From Lachnospiraceae bacterium UBA7050 (GTDB lineage Bacteria > Bacillota > Clostridia > Lachnospirales > Lachnospiraceae): 64,000 nucleotides of DNA. The notes below the pieces were generated by a model, which saw only the letters and a list, made by a program, of their open reading frames with translations, had not been told where the DNA came from and did not search any database. The stretch covers positions 62,001 to 126,000 of the forward strand of contig DLAJ01000007.1 of NCBI GenBank assembly GCA_002493905.1, read 5' to 3'. Of the stretch, positions 45,294-53,751 are shown piece by piece. A program made the translations under genes and the position numbers. Each line of letters opens with the position of its first letter. The stretch's first letter is position 1.

Positions 45294-46435
45294 ACGCGGT
45301 AGAACTCCTTCACCTTACCGGTAATCTCCGAAACATCATCCGGCTCAAGCTCATAATACATCGGCAGACGCAGCAGACGTTCGCTTTCCCTTGTCGTATA
45401 GCGGTCCTCCCCAAAGAAGGTACCGAAACGCTTCCCCGCAGGCGCGGAGTGCAGCGGGATATAGTGGAATACCGCCATAATCCCATTTTCCGCAAGAAAC
45501 TGGATCAGCTCCGTACGCTCCCCGATATCCTTCACTTTGATATAATACATATGCCCGTTGCCCGCACAGCCCTCCGGAATAAAAGGAAGTTCAATGAGTC
45601 CCCTCTCTGCAAGCGGCTTCAGCAGTTCGTCATACATCCGGTACAATCGGAGTCGTTTTTGGTTGATTTCATCCGCCATTTCAAGCTGCGCCCACAGATA
45701 CGCCGCATTCATCTCCCCCGGCAGATAGGAGGAACCGAGATTCACCCATGTATATTTATCAATCTGTCCGCGGTAATATTTCGCACGGTTTGTCCCCTTC
45801 TCACGCAGTATCTCCGCCTCCTCGGCGAATGCGCCGTCCTTCATAAGAAGCGCGCCTCCCTCACCCATGCTGTAATTTTTTGTTTCATGAAAACTAAAAC
45901 AGCCAAAATCACCAATCGCCCCCAACGCACGGCCTTTATACGTTGACAGCATCCCCTGCGCCGCATCCTCGATCACATACAGCTTATGGCGCGCGGCGAT
46001 GTCCATGATCGTATCCATCTCGCAGGCAACGCCGGCATAATGTACCGGAACAACCGCCTTTGTTTTTTCTGTCACGGCAGCCTCGATCAATTTTTCATCC
46101 ATATTCATCGTATCGGGGCGGATATCAACAAAAACCGGCTTCGCGCCGCGCAGCACGAACGCGTTCGCAGTTGAAACAAAAGTATACGACGGCATGATGA
46201 CTTCATCTCCCGGTCCAATACCGCAGAGCAGGGCGGCAAGCTCAGTCGCATGCGTACAGGATGTTGTCAGCAGGCTTTTCGCCGTACCTGTACGCTTCTC
46301 GATCCACGCATCGCACATCTTTGTAAACGGGCCATCGCCGCAGATTTTACGGTTCTTTACCACGGCCTCGGTAATATATTCGATCTCTTTCCCCGTGTAA
46401 GGGGGCTTATTAAACGGAATCCTGATGTCTGCCAT
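45290..46435 (-). CDS. wecE: dTDP-4-amino-4,6-dideoxy sugar transaminase, WecE/RffA-type
   Basis: 381-residue PLP enzyme that aminates dTDP-4-keto-6-deoxyglucose to dTDP-Fuc4N in the WecE family. RIPFNKPPYTGKEIEYI at the start, SCTHATELAALL near 59, IEDAAQGMLSTYKG near 155, Lys186 in SFHETKNYSMGEGG and the block EKGTNRAKYYRGQIDKYTWVNLGSSYLP near 215-240, which is very characteristic of WecE. No RmlA/RmlB genes are in the window, so the dTDP-sugar is made elsewhere. It is the first gene behind a candidate promoter in the preceding gene. GGAGG lies ten bases before the ATG. Confidence 0.9.
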   Translation of the reverse strand: MADIRIPFNKPPYTGKEIEYITEAVVKNRKICGDGPFTKMCDAWIEKRTGTAKSLLTTSCTHATELAALLCGIGPGDEVIMPSYTFVSTANAFVLRGAKPVFVDIRPDTMNMDEKLIEAAVTEKTKAVVPVHYAGVACEMDTIMDIAARHKLYVIEDAAQGMLSTYKGRALGAIGDFGCFSFHETKNYSMGEGGALLMKDGAFAEEAEILREKGTNRAKYYRGQIDKYTWVNLGSSYLPGEMNAAYLWAQLEMADEINQKRLRLYRMYDELLKPLAERGLIELPFIPEGCAGNGHMYYIKVKDIGERTELIQFLAENGIMAVFHYIPLHSAPAGKRFGTFFGEDRYTTRESERLLRLPMYYELEPDDVSEITGKVKEFYRV

Positions 46436-46476
46436 GCCGGATATCCTCCTTTTTCCAGAAAATAGAAATTCATGCT

Positions 46477-46506
46477 ATTATATCATGTTTCGTATCTTTC
46501 TGCCAG
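46477..46506 (-). promoter_or_regulatory. Candidate sigma-A promoter for the wecE unit
   Basis: On the minus strand a perfect TATAAT (46482-46477) is preceded by TG one base away, an extended -10. CTGGCA (46506-46501) matches four of six bases of the -35 consensus with an 18-bp spacer. The -35 lies inside the end of the PseH-PseG gene, and the expected start is about 35 bases ahead of the wecE ATG. Confidence 0.5.
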
Positions 46507-48123
46507 TTCTTTTAGCTTTTCCGCGATCCGCACTGCGCCATGCCCGTCCACAAGCTCTTTCATTCGTTTTGCAAGGTTTTGCCGTCCGGATTCCGTATAC
46601 AAACCTCTTAATGCCGCTTCCAGCTTCTTTTCCGCCTCCGCGCGAAAACTGTCCGACCGGAAGTCCCCAAGGTTCACAGCCCCCGTCCTGCGCGCAAACG
46701 CTTCCGCGCCCATGCGCTGATTATCCGCAATGTAATATACAATCCCCGGCAGTCCTGACGCGCAAAGTTCATAGAGTGTGCTGCCCGCCGCCGTAACCGC
46801 AAGATCACAGCGCCGCATGACATCCGATAAGTCGCTGCAGCCTTCCATTAATTCAACCCTTTTTTCCCGCTCTGCGTATGCACGCAGCACCTCTTTTTCT
46901 TCTGCATACGGTCCTACGACCACCAAAATCTCTGCATCCGGCAGCTGCTTCGTAAGCAGACGTGCAAAAAACAGGCCGGCGCCGAGTGGATCTGAGCCTC
47001 CCGTCAGCACGAGCACCTTCCCGATGCGCTCCCTCACAAAAGCCCCGGTTCTTAAAAAAGACGGTCTCACCGGTGCATAGGAAGGACCGAGCAGATCAAA
47101 ACTGCCATCCGTTTTGCTGCTATGTTCCGACTCTTCTCCATCTTCCGGCTGCTCTGCATAAAGATTATAATTGATCCGGACATCTACAGAAAATTCGTGT
47201 TCTGCGAGATCATCCATCCACACAACCGGATGTCCGCTTCCCCTCAGCGCATTCACATACGGCTCTGTCAGAAAATAGCTGTCCATCACGACCGGCGCAC
47301 ACCCCCTTAAGACCGGTAGCAGCTTTGGAAGCTCTGAGTTCATGTCCCGATAATCCGTATTCAAGACTCTGCACGGATATCCCCGCTCAAGCGCCATGGC
47401 TTCAGCACCCTCATCCGCCGCCACAAACACCGCCTGCAGTCCCTTCTCCCTGCAGGCATCTGCAATCGTAAAACAGCGCATCAAATGTCCGATACCCGTC
47501 TCCCCGCCGCCGTCAGCCCTAAAGTACAGAATGTTCTCCCGTGTCAGATCTGCGTAAAAACGACAAACAGGCTGACCTGCAGCAGTCTCATCCTCCGCCC
47601 GCTCATATCCCGCCCGCTCAAAGCAGCGCACCGATGCAGTGTTCTCCGCCTTCACTTCCCCGTATATTTTCACACAGTCCGGACATTCCGCTATCATCCA
47701 TGTTTTCGCAAGCCCAAGGAGAATCGTTCCGTATCCGTGCCCGCGGTATGCAGGCGCAATGCTATAGCTGATCCGGTATGCCCCGCTTTCCTCATCCCTT
47801 TTGAGCCGCAGGACACCTGCCGGATATGCCGCAGTCAGCGTCTGCCCGTAATCCGTACACTCCGCATTTTCCGCTGCTGCCACAGTTTGCGTGCCTGCCC
47901 CGCGCTCCCCCGCCATTCTTTCCTGTCTCCCGTCGGATACCATCAGAACCCAGTGGCGGCACGTCTCATCAGCCTGCGTACGTGCAAACCATGCCGCGTG
48001 CTCTTCCCATGTAATCGGCGCCTGAGAGAACGACTCCCTGCGCGTCTCCTCATCATTCGCCCACTCAAACAGCAATTCTCTGTCCGCTTCCTCCACAGCC
48101 CTCAGGTAGTATCTGCCGCTCAT
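46483..48123 (-). CDS. pseG: Fused GNAT (PseH-like) and UDP-sugar hydrolase PseG
   Basis: 546 residues in two enzymes. Residues 1-195: GNAT with AWFARTQAD near 45, acetyl-CoA loop YRGHGYGTILLGLAK at 126-140 and ENTASVRCFERAGY near 160, likely the PseH step (N4-acetylation of UDP-4-amino-AltNAc). Residues 197-546: PseG, removing UDP from the diacetamido-trideoxy-altrose; catalytic His213 in ETGIGHLMRC, VVMDSYFLT and VLVLTGGSDPLG in the GT-B-like core and AAGSTLYELCASGLP near the end. Gly/Ala/Glu-rich inserts occur near 66-98 and in the PseG half (EDGEESEHSSKTDG). Its ATG overlaps the pseI stop by one base. The fusion explains the absence of separate pseH and pseG genes here. Confidence 0.92.
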   Translation of the reverse strand: MSGRYYLRAVEEADRELLFEWANDEETRRESFSQAPITWEEHAAWFARTQADETCRHWVLMVSDGRQERMAGERGAGTQTVAAAENAECTDYGQTLTAAYPAGVLRLKRDEESGAYRISYSIAPAYRGHGYGTILLGLAKTWMIAECPDCVKIYGEVKAENTASVRCFERAGYERAEDETAAGQPVCRFYADLTRENILYFRADGGGETGIGHLMRCFTIADACREKGLQAVFVAADEGAEAMALERGYPCRVLNTDYRDMNSELPKLLPVLRGCAPVVMDSYFLTEPYVNALRGSGHPVVWMDDLAEHEFSVDVRINYNLYAEQPEDGEESEHSSKTDGSFDLLGPSYAPVRPSFLRTGAFVRERIGKVLVLTGGSDPLGAGLFFARLLTKQLPDAEILVVVGPYAEEKEVLRAYAEREKRVELMEGCSDLSDVMRRCDLAVTAAGSTLYELCASGLPGIVYYIADNQRMGAEAFARRTGAVNLGDFRSDSFRAEAEKKLEAALRGLYTESGRQNLAKRMKELVDGHGAVRIAEKLKELAERYET

Positions 48124-49211
48124 CAGATTTTTGCCGCCTCCCTGCCGCCTTCAATATGCTTCCATGCAAGAGGCTCACCGCGGCTGATGTCACACGCCGC
48201 GCGCCTGCCGAGCACACAATTGTAATATTTAGGTTCCAGACCATCCGACGGGCGGATGCTGCGGATATTCTGCTCCGTGAACACTTCACCTTCATGAATA
48301 TCCTCAACAACAAAAATACTCCGCCGGAATTTCAGGTTTCCCTTTTCCTGTTCCGCAGGACCATAAAATACATTCCCGACCGCCGCCTGTGCCGCGCGCA
48401 CATCGCGCACCATCTGCGCGAACTCCTCCGGCGTCATGGAAAAGGAAGCGTCCGGATTTTTTATTTCCCGGCCAAGGCAGAAATGCTTTTCAATGATACT
48501 CCCGCCAAGTGCGACCGACGTCGCCGCGCTTAAAGACCCCATCGAATGGTCTGAGAGCCCGACTACGGTATGAAAGCGCTCTTTCATATCCGCGATCGTT
48601 TTAAGATTCATCTGCTCCGGGTTCGCCGGATATGCGCTTGAACATTTTAAGAGTGCGAGCTGATGGTTTCCAGTCTCATATATGGTTTGCACTGCTTCTT
48701 CTATTTCTTTGATTTTCCCCATGCCAGTTGACATAATAATTGGTTTCTGTCTGGAAGCAATATAAGCAAGCAGCGGCAGGTCAATCATCTCAAAGGAAGC
48801 AATCTTATAGAATGTGATTCCCATTTCCTCTAGAAAATCAACCGACGTTTTATCAAACGGCGTAGAAAGGAAATGGATGCCCGTCTTCTCCGCTTCCTCT
48901 TTTAAGAGAGGCTGCCATTCCCATGGTGTATATGCCTTTCCATATAATCCGTACAGATTTTCTCCGGACCATGTGCCGTCCCCGATCTGAAAATAAGGCT
49001 TGTCACAGTCAATCGTCAGCGTATCCGGCGTATAAGTCTGAATCTTAATGCAGTCCGCGCCTGCTTCCTTCGCTGCATGAATGATCTCCTTCGCGCGCTC
49101 TAAGCTTCCCGCATGGTTTGCCGACATCTCCGCAATGATATATGCAGGATATCCTTCACCGATCACGCGGTTTTGCACAGTTATTGTCGAAGTCCGCTCT
49201 TGTGCTGTCAT
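48123..49211 (-). CDS. pseI: Pseudaminic acid synthase PseI
   Basis: 362-residue NeuB-family enzyme with both the TIM barrel and a C-terminal SAF domain (about 300-355: RRSIFVVEDIHEGEVFTEQN then LGRRAACDISRGEPL). It condenses PEP with 6-deoxy-AltdiNAc to give pseudaminic acid. Landmarks: YIIAEMSANHAGSLERA near 24, CIKIQTYTPDT near 53, GLSDHSMG near 225 and IIEKHFCLGREIKNPDASFS near 242. The YFQIGDGTWSGENLYGLY region near 73 is characteristic of PseI rather than NeuB. The start is fixed by GGAGGAAACT upstream, in line with the domain start. It sits between pseF and pseHG. Confidence 0.95.
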   Translation of the reverse strand: MTAQERTSTITVQNRVIGEGYPAYIIAEMSANHAGSLERAKEIIHAAKEAGADCIKIQTYTPDTLTIDCDKPYFQIGDGTWSGENLYGLYGKAYTPWEWQPLLKEEAEKTGIHFLSTPFDKTSVDFLEEMGITFYKIASFEMIDLPLLAYIASRQKPIIMSTGMGKIKEIEEAVQTIYETGNHQLALLKCSSAYPANPEQMNLKTIADMKERFHTVVGLSDHSMGSLSAATSVALGGSIIEKHFCLGREIKNPDASFSMTPEEFAQMVRDVRAAQAAVGNVFYGPAEQEKGNLKFRRSIFVVEDIHEGEVFTEQNIRSIRPSDGLEPKYYNCVLGRRAACDISRGEPLAWKHIEGGREAAKI

Positions 49212-49306
49212 AGTTTCCTCCTTTGCGCGCTGCCCTGCGCCTGTCTGCATCCTTTCCTTCAAAACGCTCTGCCGCCAGTCCTGAACGCTTTTCAGCCTGA
49301 CTGCCC

Positions 49307-49999
49307 TTAAAGGTTCTCATGAAGCAGCCGGTATTTCAATTCCGCGATCTTCCAATCCTCTTCCGTATCAATATCCTGCACGGTAAGCTCATCCTGAAGA
49401 TAAGGCATTGTATGCGTCATCACCATCGTCCGCTGCTTTAAGAACGAAGCCACACGAATACAATAAAACTGTCCGCAGTCATGATATTGCGGTTCTAAAT
49501 CCTGAGAACGCATCTTCATGCTTTCAGGATCGGACGGAACAAGAAAACCGTTTCTCATCACGACGCTCCGCTGCGGCGGAAACGAAAACTTCACAACCGG
49601 CATCACGCCGTCGGCATCCCCGCTAAGAAGAATTTCCATCGCTCCCTTTAATGCGTCCACGGTCAAAAAAGGCGCCGTCGGATAGATCACACATGCTGTT
49701 TCATAATAGATACCGCACTTCGCATATTCATCCAATACCTCCGACACGACATCCGCTGTCGCCGCATAATCATTCGATGTCCGCTCGCTGCGGTAAAACG
49801 GCACCTGCGCGCCGTACTCTTTGGCAATCTGCGCGATCTCCTCATCATCTGTAGACACCATAACGGAGTCAAATAAGCCGCTGGATAGAGCAGCCTCTAT
49901 GGAATACGTCATGATCGGTTTTCCCAAAAACGGTTTGATGTTTTTACGCGGGATCCTTTTACTGCCGCCGCGCGCGGTAATGATTGCAATGGATGACAT
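49307..49999 (-). CDS. pseF: CMP-pseudaminic acid synthetase PseF
   Basis: 230-residue cytidylyltransferase that activates pseudaminic acid with CTP. N-terminal IITARGGSKRIPRKNIKPFLGKP holds the nucleotide loop; VSTDDEEIAQIAKEYGA near 48, YPTAPFLT near 97 and the C-terminal VQDIDTEEDWKIAELKY near 205 are typical of the NeuA/PseF family. The SQDLEPQYHDCGQFYC block near 160 matches PseF members. GGAGG seven bases before the ATG fixes the start. It follows pseC by 28 bp and precedes pseI by 95 bp. Confidence 0.94.
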   Translation of the reverse strand: MSSIAIITARGGSKRIPRKNIKPFLGKPIMTYSIEAALSSGLFDSVMVSTDDEEIAQIAKEYGAQVPFYRSERTSNDYAATADVVSEVLDEYAKCGIYYETACVIYPTAPFLTVDALKGAMEILLSGDADGVMPVVKFSFPPQRSVVMRNGFLVPSDPESMKMRSQDLEPQYHDCGQFYCIRVASFLKQRTMVMTHTMPYLQDELTVQDIDTEEDWKIAELKYRLLHENL

Positions 50000-50027
50000 T
50001 TGATTTCCTCCTGTGAACGGATGCCTG

Positions 50028-51239
50028 CTATATTCTGTAATGCTCCACAACTTTTCTGACCGCATGGATGACATCCTCCACGTCTCCGTCCGTCATCGCA
50101 TAATAAAGCGGCAGACTGAGAATCTCCTCATACAGCTTTTCCGCATTCGGGCAGAGACCCTTATGGTACCCTAGTTTTTCATAATAAGGATGATAATATA
50201 CGGGAATATAATGCACATTACAGCAGATATTCTCCGCCGCAAGCGCATCAAAAATCTGCTTTCTGTCCGCACTCAGGCACTCAGGCCGGATGCGCAGGAT
50301 ATACAGATGCCTCGTTGTATCAGATTCCGGGATTTCTTTCTGCACAAACAATTCCGGCATTGCCAAAAACGCTTCGTTATAGCGTGCTACAATTTCTTTC
50401 CTTCTTTTTTGAAATACCGGAAGCTTGTCAAGCTGGCTGATAATCAGCGCTGCCTGAATATCTGTCATACGGTAGTTAAATCCAAGCCCGATCTGCTCAT
50501 AATACCATGCTCCGTGAGGCTCACGCTCCAAAAGGTCCGGCTGTCTCGTAATGCCATGCGCACGCAGCAGAACCAGCTGCTCATACAGCTCCCCGGAATT
50601 CGTTAAAACGGCACCGCCCTCTCCGCCCGTCACTGTCTTAACCGGATGAAAACTAAAGGTTGTCATATCGGCGATACTGCCGACGCTGCGCCCTTTATAG
50701 CGCGTTCCGATCGAATGCGCGCCATCCTCGATCAGATAAACCCTTTTTCCGCTGCGCGCGCCAAAACTCTCACAGATTTCCAGCAGTTCATCCAGCTCGA
50801 CTGCCTGCCCCGTATAATCCACCGCGACAACTGCTCTTGTATCGCCTGACATATGCATCTCCACGCTTTTCGGCGAAATATTATAGGTTTCGGGATTAAT
50901 ATCTGCAAACACCGGCCTTGCGCCGCAGTAAAGCGCGCAGTTTGCAGATGCTGCAAATGTAATCGGCGTTGTGATGACCTCATCCCCCTTGTGCACGCCC
51001 GCCGCCATGCACGCAAGATGGAGCGCGGCTGTCCCGCTGCTGCACGCTACTGCGTACTGCGCACCCGTAAGTGCACAGAGGCGCTGCTCCAATTCCACGA
51101 TCTTCGGGCCGCATGTTAGATCCTGATACCGAAGCACCTGTGCAACTGCCTCCACGTCCGCCTCATCAATATACTGATGTCCATAATAAAGTTTTGTTTC
51201 TCTGACCGGCGTTCCGCCGTCGGCTGCCAGCTTCTCCAT
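50028..51239 (-). CDS. pseC: UDP-4-amino-4,6-dideoxy-L-AltNAc transaminase PseC
   Basis: 403-residue DegT-family PLP enzyme, second step of pseudaminic acid synthesis. YYGHQYIDEADVEAVAQVL near 18, SSGTAALHLACMAAGV near 67, IEDGAHSIGTRYKG near 170 and Lys201 in SFHPVKTVTGGEGG; the FHPVKxxTTGEGG-like form and HYIPVYYHPYY near 350 are typical of PseC. It aminates the keto sugar made by PseB. The ATG chosen has GGGAGG nine bases upstream. A strong hairpin lies in the 126-bp gap to pseB. Confidence 0.94.
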   Translation of the reverse strand: MEKLAADGGTPVRETKLYYGHQYIDEADVEAVAQVLRYQDLTCGPKIVELEQRLCALTGAQYAVACSSGTAALHLACMAAGVHKGDEVITTPITFAASANCALYCGARPVFADINPETYNISPKSVEMHMSGDTRAVVAVDYTGQAVELDELLEICESFGARSGKRVYLIEDGAHSIGTRYKGRSVGSIADMTTFSFHPVKTVTGGEGGAVLTNSGELYEQLVLLRAHGITRQPDLLEREPHGAWYYEQIGLGFNYRMTDIQAALIISQLDKLPVFQKRRKEIVARYNEAFLAMPELFVQKEIPESDTTRHLYILRIRPECLSADRKQIFDALAAENICCNVHYIPVYYHPYYEKLGYHKGLCPNAEKLYEEILSLPLYYAMTDGDVEDVIHAVRKVVEHYRI

Positions 51240-51312
51240 AACCGCATCCTCCCGTTTCCTATGTTTTGTTTTATTCAACCGGCCTCATATGCACAAAATG
51301 CCTGATAAAGCC

Positions 51313-51343
51313 ACAAAGACATTCCAAGCAGGAATGCCTTCGT
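51313..51343 (-). other. 13-bp hairpin between pseB and pseC
   Basis: Arms 51313-51325 and 51331-51343 pair over 13 positions with two G-T wobbles, around a five-base loop (AAGCA on the plus strand). On the transcript the arms read ACGAAGGCATTCC and GGAATGTCTTTGT. No uridine run follows, so it is not a classical terminator; a processing site, mRNA-stability element or partial attenuator that lowers expression of pseC and later genes is possible. Confidence 0.55.
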
Positions 51344-51365
51344 CAAATTGAATAAAAACCATACT

Positions 51366-52373
51366 TTATTTTTCCAACTCCACATCCTTCAGGCGCTCTC
51401 TGATCTGTTCTACCGAAAGCCATTCGCTGTTATTGCCCGAAGTGTAGGAAAAGCCTTCTTCCACCTTTTTCCCCGTCGGTTCCACCTGCTGTCTTGAATT
51501 GAATTTTGTCTGCGGATATACGATAAAATGCTTGTCATACTCATAAGTGGTCGCCGAATCCTCGACCGTTACCATAATTTCATGGAGCTTTTCACCCGGA
51601 TAGATACCGATCTCCTTCGTTTTAGAGCCCGGCAGCATTGCCTCCGCCAAGTCCGTAATCTTGAACGACGGAATCTTGCTGATAAACGTTTCGCCGCCTC
51701 TCGCCTCCGCAAGCGCCTTGATCACAAGCTCAACGCCTTCCGTCAGGCTGATCCAGAAGCGGGTCATCCGGTAATCGGTGATCGTCAGCTCGGTAATCCC
51801 CTTTTTGATCATCTCATAAAATTTCGGGATCACAGAGCCGCGGCTGCCCGCCACATTTCCATAACGCACAATGGAAAAGGCGATGTCTCTTGTTCCCGCA
51901 TAAGCATTCGCCGCAATAAAGAGCTTGTCCGAAACGAGCTTTGTCCCGCCGTAGAGGTTGACCGGATTCACAGCCTTATCCGTTGAAAGTGCAATGACTC
52001 TGCTCACATTCGTATTCAAAGCCGCCTCAATCACGTTCATCGCACCGTTGATATTGGTCTTGATCGCTTCGTTCGGGTTATATTCACATGCCGGCACCTG
52101 TTTTAACGCCGCTGCGTGAATGACATAATCCACGCCCTGAAACGCACGTTCCATTCGCTGCAGATCCCTGACATCGCCAATAAAATAACGTATTTTTTCG
52201 CGATACTGCGCAAACTCCTGATCCATCACCCATTGTTTGAACTCATCACGCGAATAAATAATGATTTTTTTCGGCTGATAATGCGTGAGTACATACTTTG
52301 TAAAACATTTACCGAAAGAACCCGTTCCTCCCGTGATCAAAATTGTCTTGCCATCAATGATATTGTTCGCCAT
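51366..52373 (-). CDS. pseB: Inverting UDP-GlcNAc 4,6-dehydratase PseB
   Basis: 335-residue soluble SDR enzyme that converts UDP-GlcNAc to UDP-4-keto-6-deoxy-L-AltNAc. NADP loop ITGGTGSFGKCFTKYVL at 13-29; active site STDKAVNPVNLYGGTK with Asp132, Lys133, Tyr141 and Lys145. The YxxxK form and lack of N-terminal helices separate it from the PglF-like gene in the same window. IGIYPGEKLHEIMVTVEDS near 255 fits PseB/FlaA1. GAGAGGG precedes the ATG. It is the first gene behind a candidate promoter and opens the Pse cassette. Confidence 0.95.
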   Translation of the reverse strand: MANNIIDGKTILITGGTGSFGKCFTKYVLTHYQPKKIIIYSRDEFKQWVMDQEFAQYREKIRYFIGDVRDLQRMERAFQGVDYVIHAAALKQVPACEYNPNEAIKTNINGAMNVIEAALNTNVSRVIALSTDKAVNPVNLYGGTKLVSDKLFIAANAYAGTRDIAFSIVRYGNVAGSRGSVIPKFYEMIKKGITELTITDYRMTRFWISLTEGVELVIKALAEARGGETFISKIPSFKITDLAEAMLPGSKTKEIGIYPGEKLHEIMVTVEDSATTYEYDKHFIVYPQTKFNSRQQVEPTGKKVEEGFSYTSGNNSEWLSVEQIRERLKDVELEK

Positions 52374-52522
52374 ATTTCCCTCTCATCCCGCCATCCCCGG
52401 CGGACCGCCTCCAAATTTTATTGTGCTTTCCTAAGCTCCATGGAACTCCGTTCCACCCAGCCTGACACTCTGAATGAAGTCTTCTACAGTATTACCAATG
52501 CCTGCCAAAATATACCAGTCAG

Positions 52523-52551
52523 ATTTTATCATGATTTGGAAAAAAATACAA
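52523..52551 (-). promoter_or_regulatory. Candidate sigma-A promoter for the pse operon
   Basis: Minus strand: TTGTAT (52551-52546), a 17-bp spacer, then TAAAAT (52528-52523) with an upstream TG at the extended -10 position. It lies directly after the stop of the acyltransferase gene, in a 188-bp gap. The leader to the pseB ATG would be about 145 bases and contains a short TGGAAC/GTTCCA stem-loop near 52440-52455. Confidence 0.5.
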
Positions 52552-52561
52552 CCTGCGCGCC

Positions 52562-53656
52562 TTACTTTTTGGAGAGTGCGCCAGTCAGACAATCTTCCAG
52601 TTTTTCGCAGCCTTTACGCACTCCGCACAACCGGAAAAACCATGCACGCGCGGCGTCAATGATTGTACAGGCAGCATAGACAGCAGCAGCGGCGCCAATA
52701 ACGGCAGGCAGCAGAATATATATCGGCTCGTCCGCCAATGAAGCAAAGCGTCCTTCCAATAAATATGTCCACACAAGCGGATGGGCATGAATCAGATACA
52801 CGCTGAAGGAAAGCGGCGCACAGACACCTGCCGCCTTCTGAAGCCTCTTCGGCACCCGCATTCCCGCAAATACAGATAAAAGCGACATCCCTGCAAGCAG
52901 CATTGTCGGCGAGGTATATTGAAGCAGATTCGGCAGCGGTATCCCTGCTCCGCAGGCTTCCGCCTCCCAGATTCCCCATGTGATCAGCACACACAGGATG
53001 TAAAGAGAAAACGCATATCCGGTTTTCTTCAGAAACGGAATGCCGTATTTCTTCATGTACGCGCCGATCAGGTACAGTGCCGTCAGCCACCACAGGCTGT
53101 AGCCGTTCGACATCTGAAAAATATCGCTCACAAACAACGCCGGAAGCACCGAGAACAAAAGAATGATACTCACGATCAGATTGCGGAACTGTTCTTTTGT
53201 CAAATGTGCAGTCAGACACTGCAGGGCGGGCATAAACAGCATCAGTCCGAAATATGCCGTATAATACCAATACTGCCCCGTCATGGCCGGAAACAATGCA
53301 TTTTTGACAAGAGAGACACTGAAAATTCCCGGCACCGCAATACAAAATCCAGCCGTGATCAGTATTGTATAAAACCACACGCGCGCCTGCGTTTCCAGCA
53401 TACGTGCATAACGGAAATGTCCGTCCGCCCCGGCATAACCGGAAATCAATGCGTAACAGTTGGTCGCCATGTATGCGCAGGTCTCAAGCAGATACGCCGC
53501 CGCATATCCCGCCTGGCGCGGCTCTCTGGCTGCTTCTCCCAGTATCCCCCCCTGCCCCAGAATATGCAGCACAATAACCATCAGCATGGAGATCATACGA
53601 AGAAGCTCCACACCCATATTCCGTTCTTTTTTTTCTGTTTCCATATGAGTCTGCAT
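52562..53656 (-). CDS. Acyltransferase 3 family membrane protein (OafA/WecH-like)
   Basis: 364-residue integral membrane protein with about 10 helices. N-terminal GVELLRMISMLMVIVLHILGQGG (about 14-36) holds the conserved arginine and histidine of acyltransferase 3 proteins; TGQYWYYTAYFGLMLFMPAL near 125 and SFSVYLIHAHPLVW near 280 are further family marks. These enzymes add acetyl or other acyl groups to sugar hydroxyls at the membrane. The second of two neighbouring ATGs is chosen because GAGGG lies seven bases upstream. The gene is the last before the pse promoter. The C-terminal tail is basic and Cys-containing. Acyl group and target unknown. Confidence 0.85.
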   Translation of the reverse strand: MQTHMETEKKERNMGVELLRMISMLMVIVLHILGQGGILGEAAREPRQAGYAAAYLLETCAYMATNCYALISGYAGADGHFRYARMLETQARVWFYTILITAGFCIAVPGIFSVSLVKNALFPAMTGQYWYYTAYFGLMLFMPALQCLTAHLTKEQFRNLIVSIILLFSVLPALFVSDIFQMSNGYSLWWLTALYLIGAYMKKYGIPFLKKTGYAFSLYILCVLITWGIWEAEACGAGIPLPNLLQYTSPTMLLAGMSLLSVFAGMRVPKRLQKAAGVCAPLSFSVYLIHAHPLVWTYLLEGRFASLADEPIYILLPAVIGAAAAVYAACTIIDAARAWFFRLCGVRKGCEKLEDCLTGALSKK

Positions 53657-53751
53657 CCGCATTCCCTCGTCATTCTTCCGTCATTTTCCGCACGTTTCCA
53701 CAACGCGCTTCCTGCCTGCTTCATCCGCCTTTTGAACCGCTTCCCTTTTAT

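Noticed and set aside
51313..51343. Rho-independent terminator after pseB
   Set aside because: The stem is strong but no uridine run follows, and the pathway continues directly downstream.
52656..53378. Minus-strand 240-codon frame overlapping the acyltransferase
   Set aside because: It lies in another frame of the same gene, is Cys-rich and lacks the helices of the real product.
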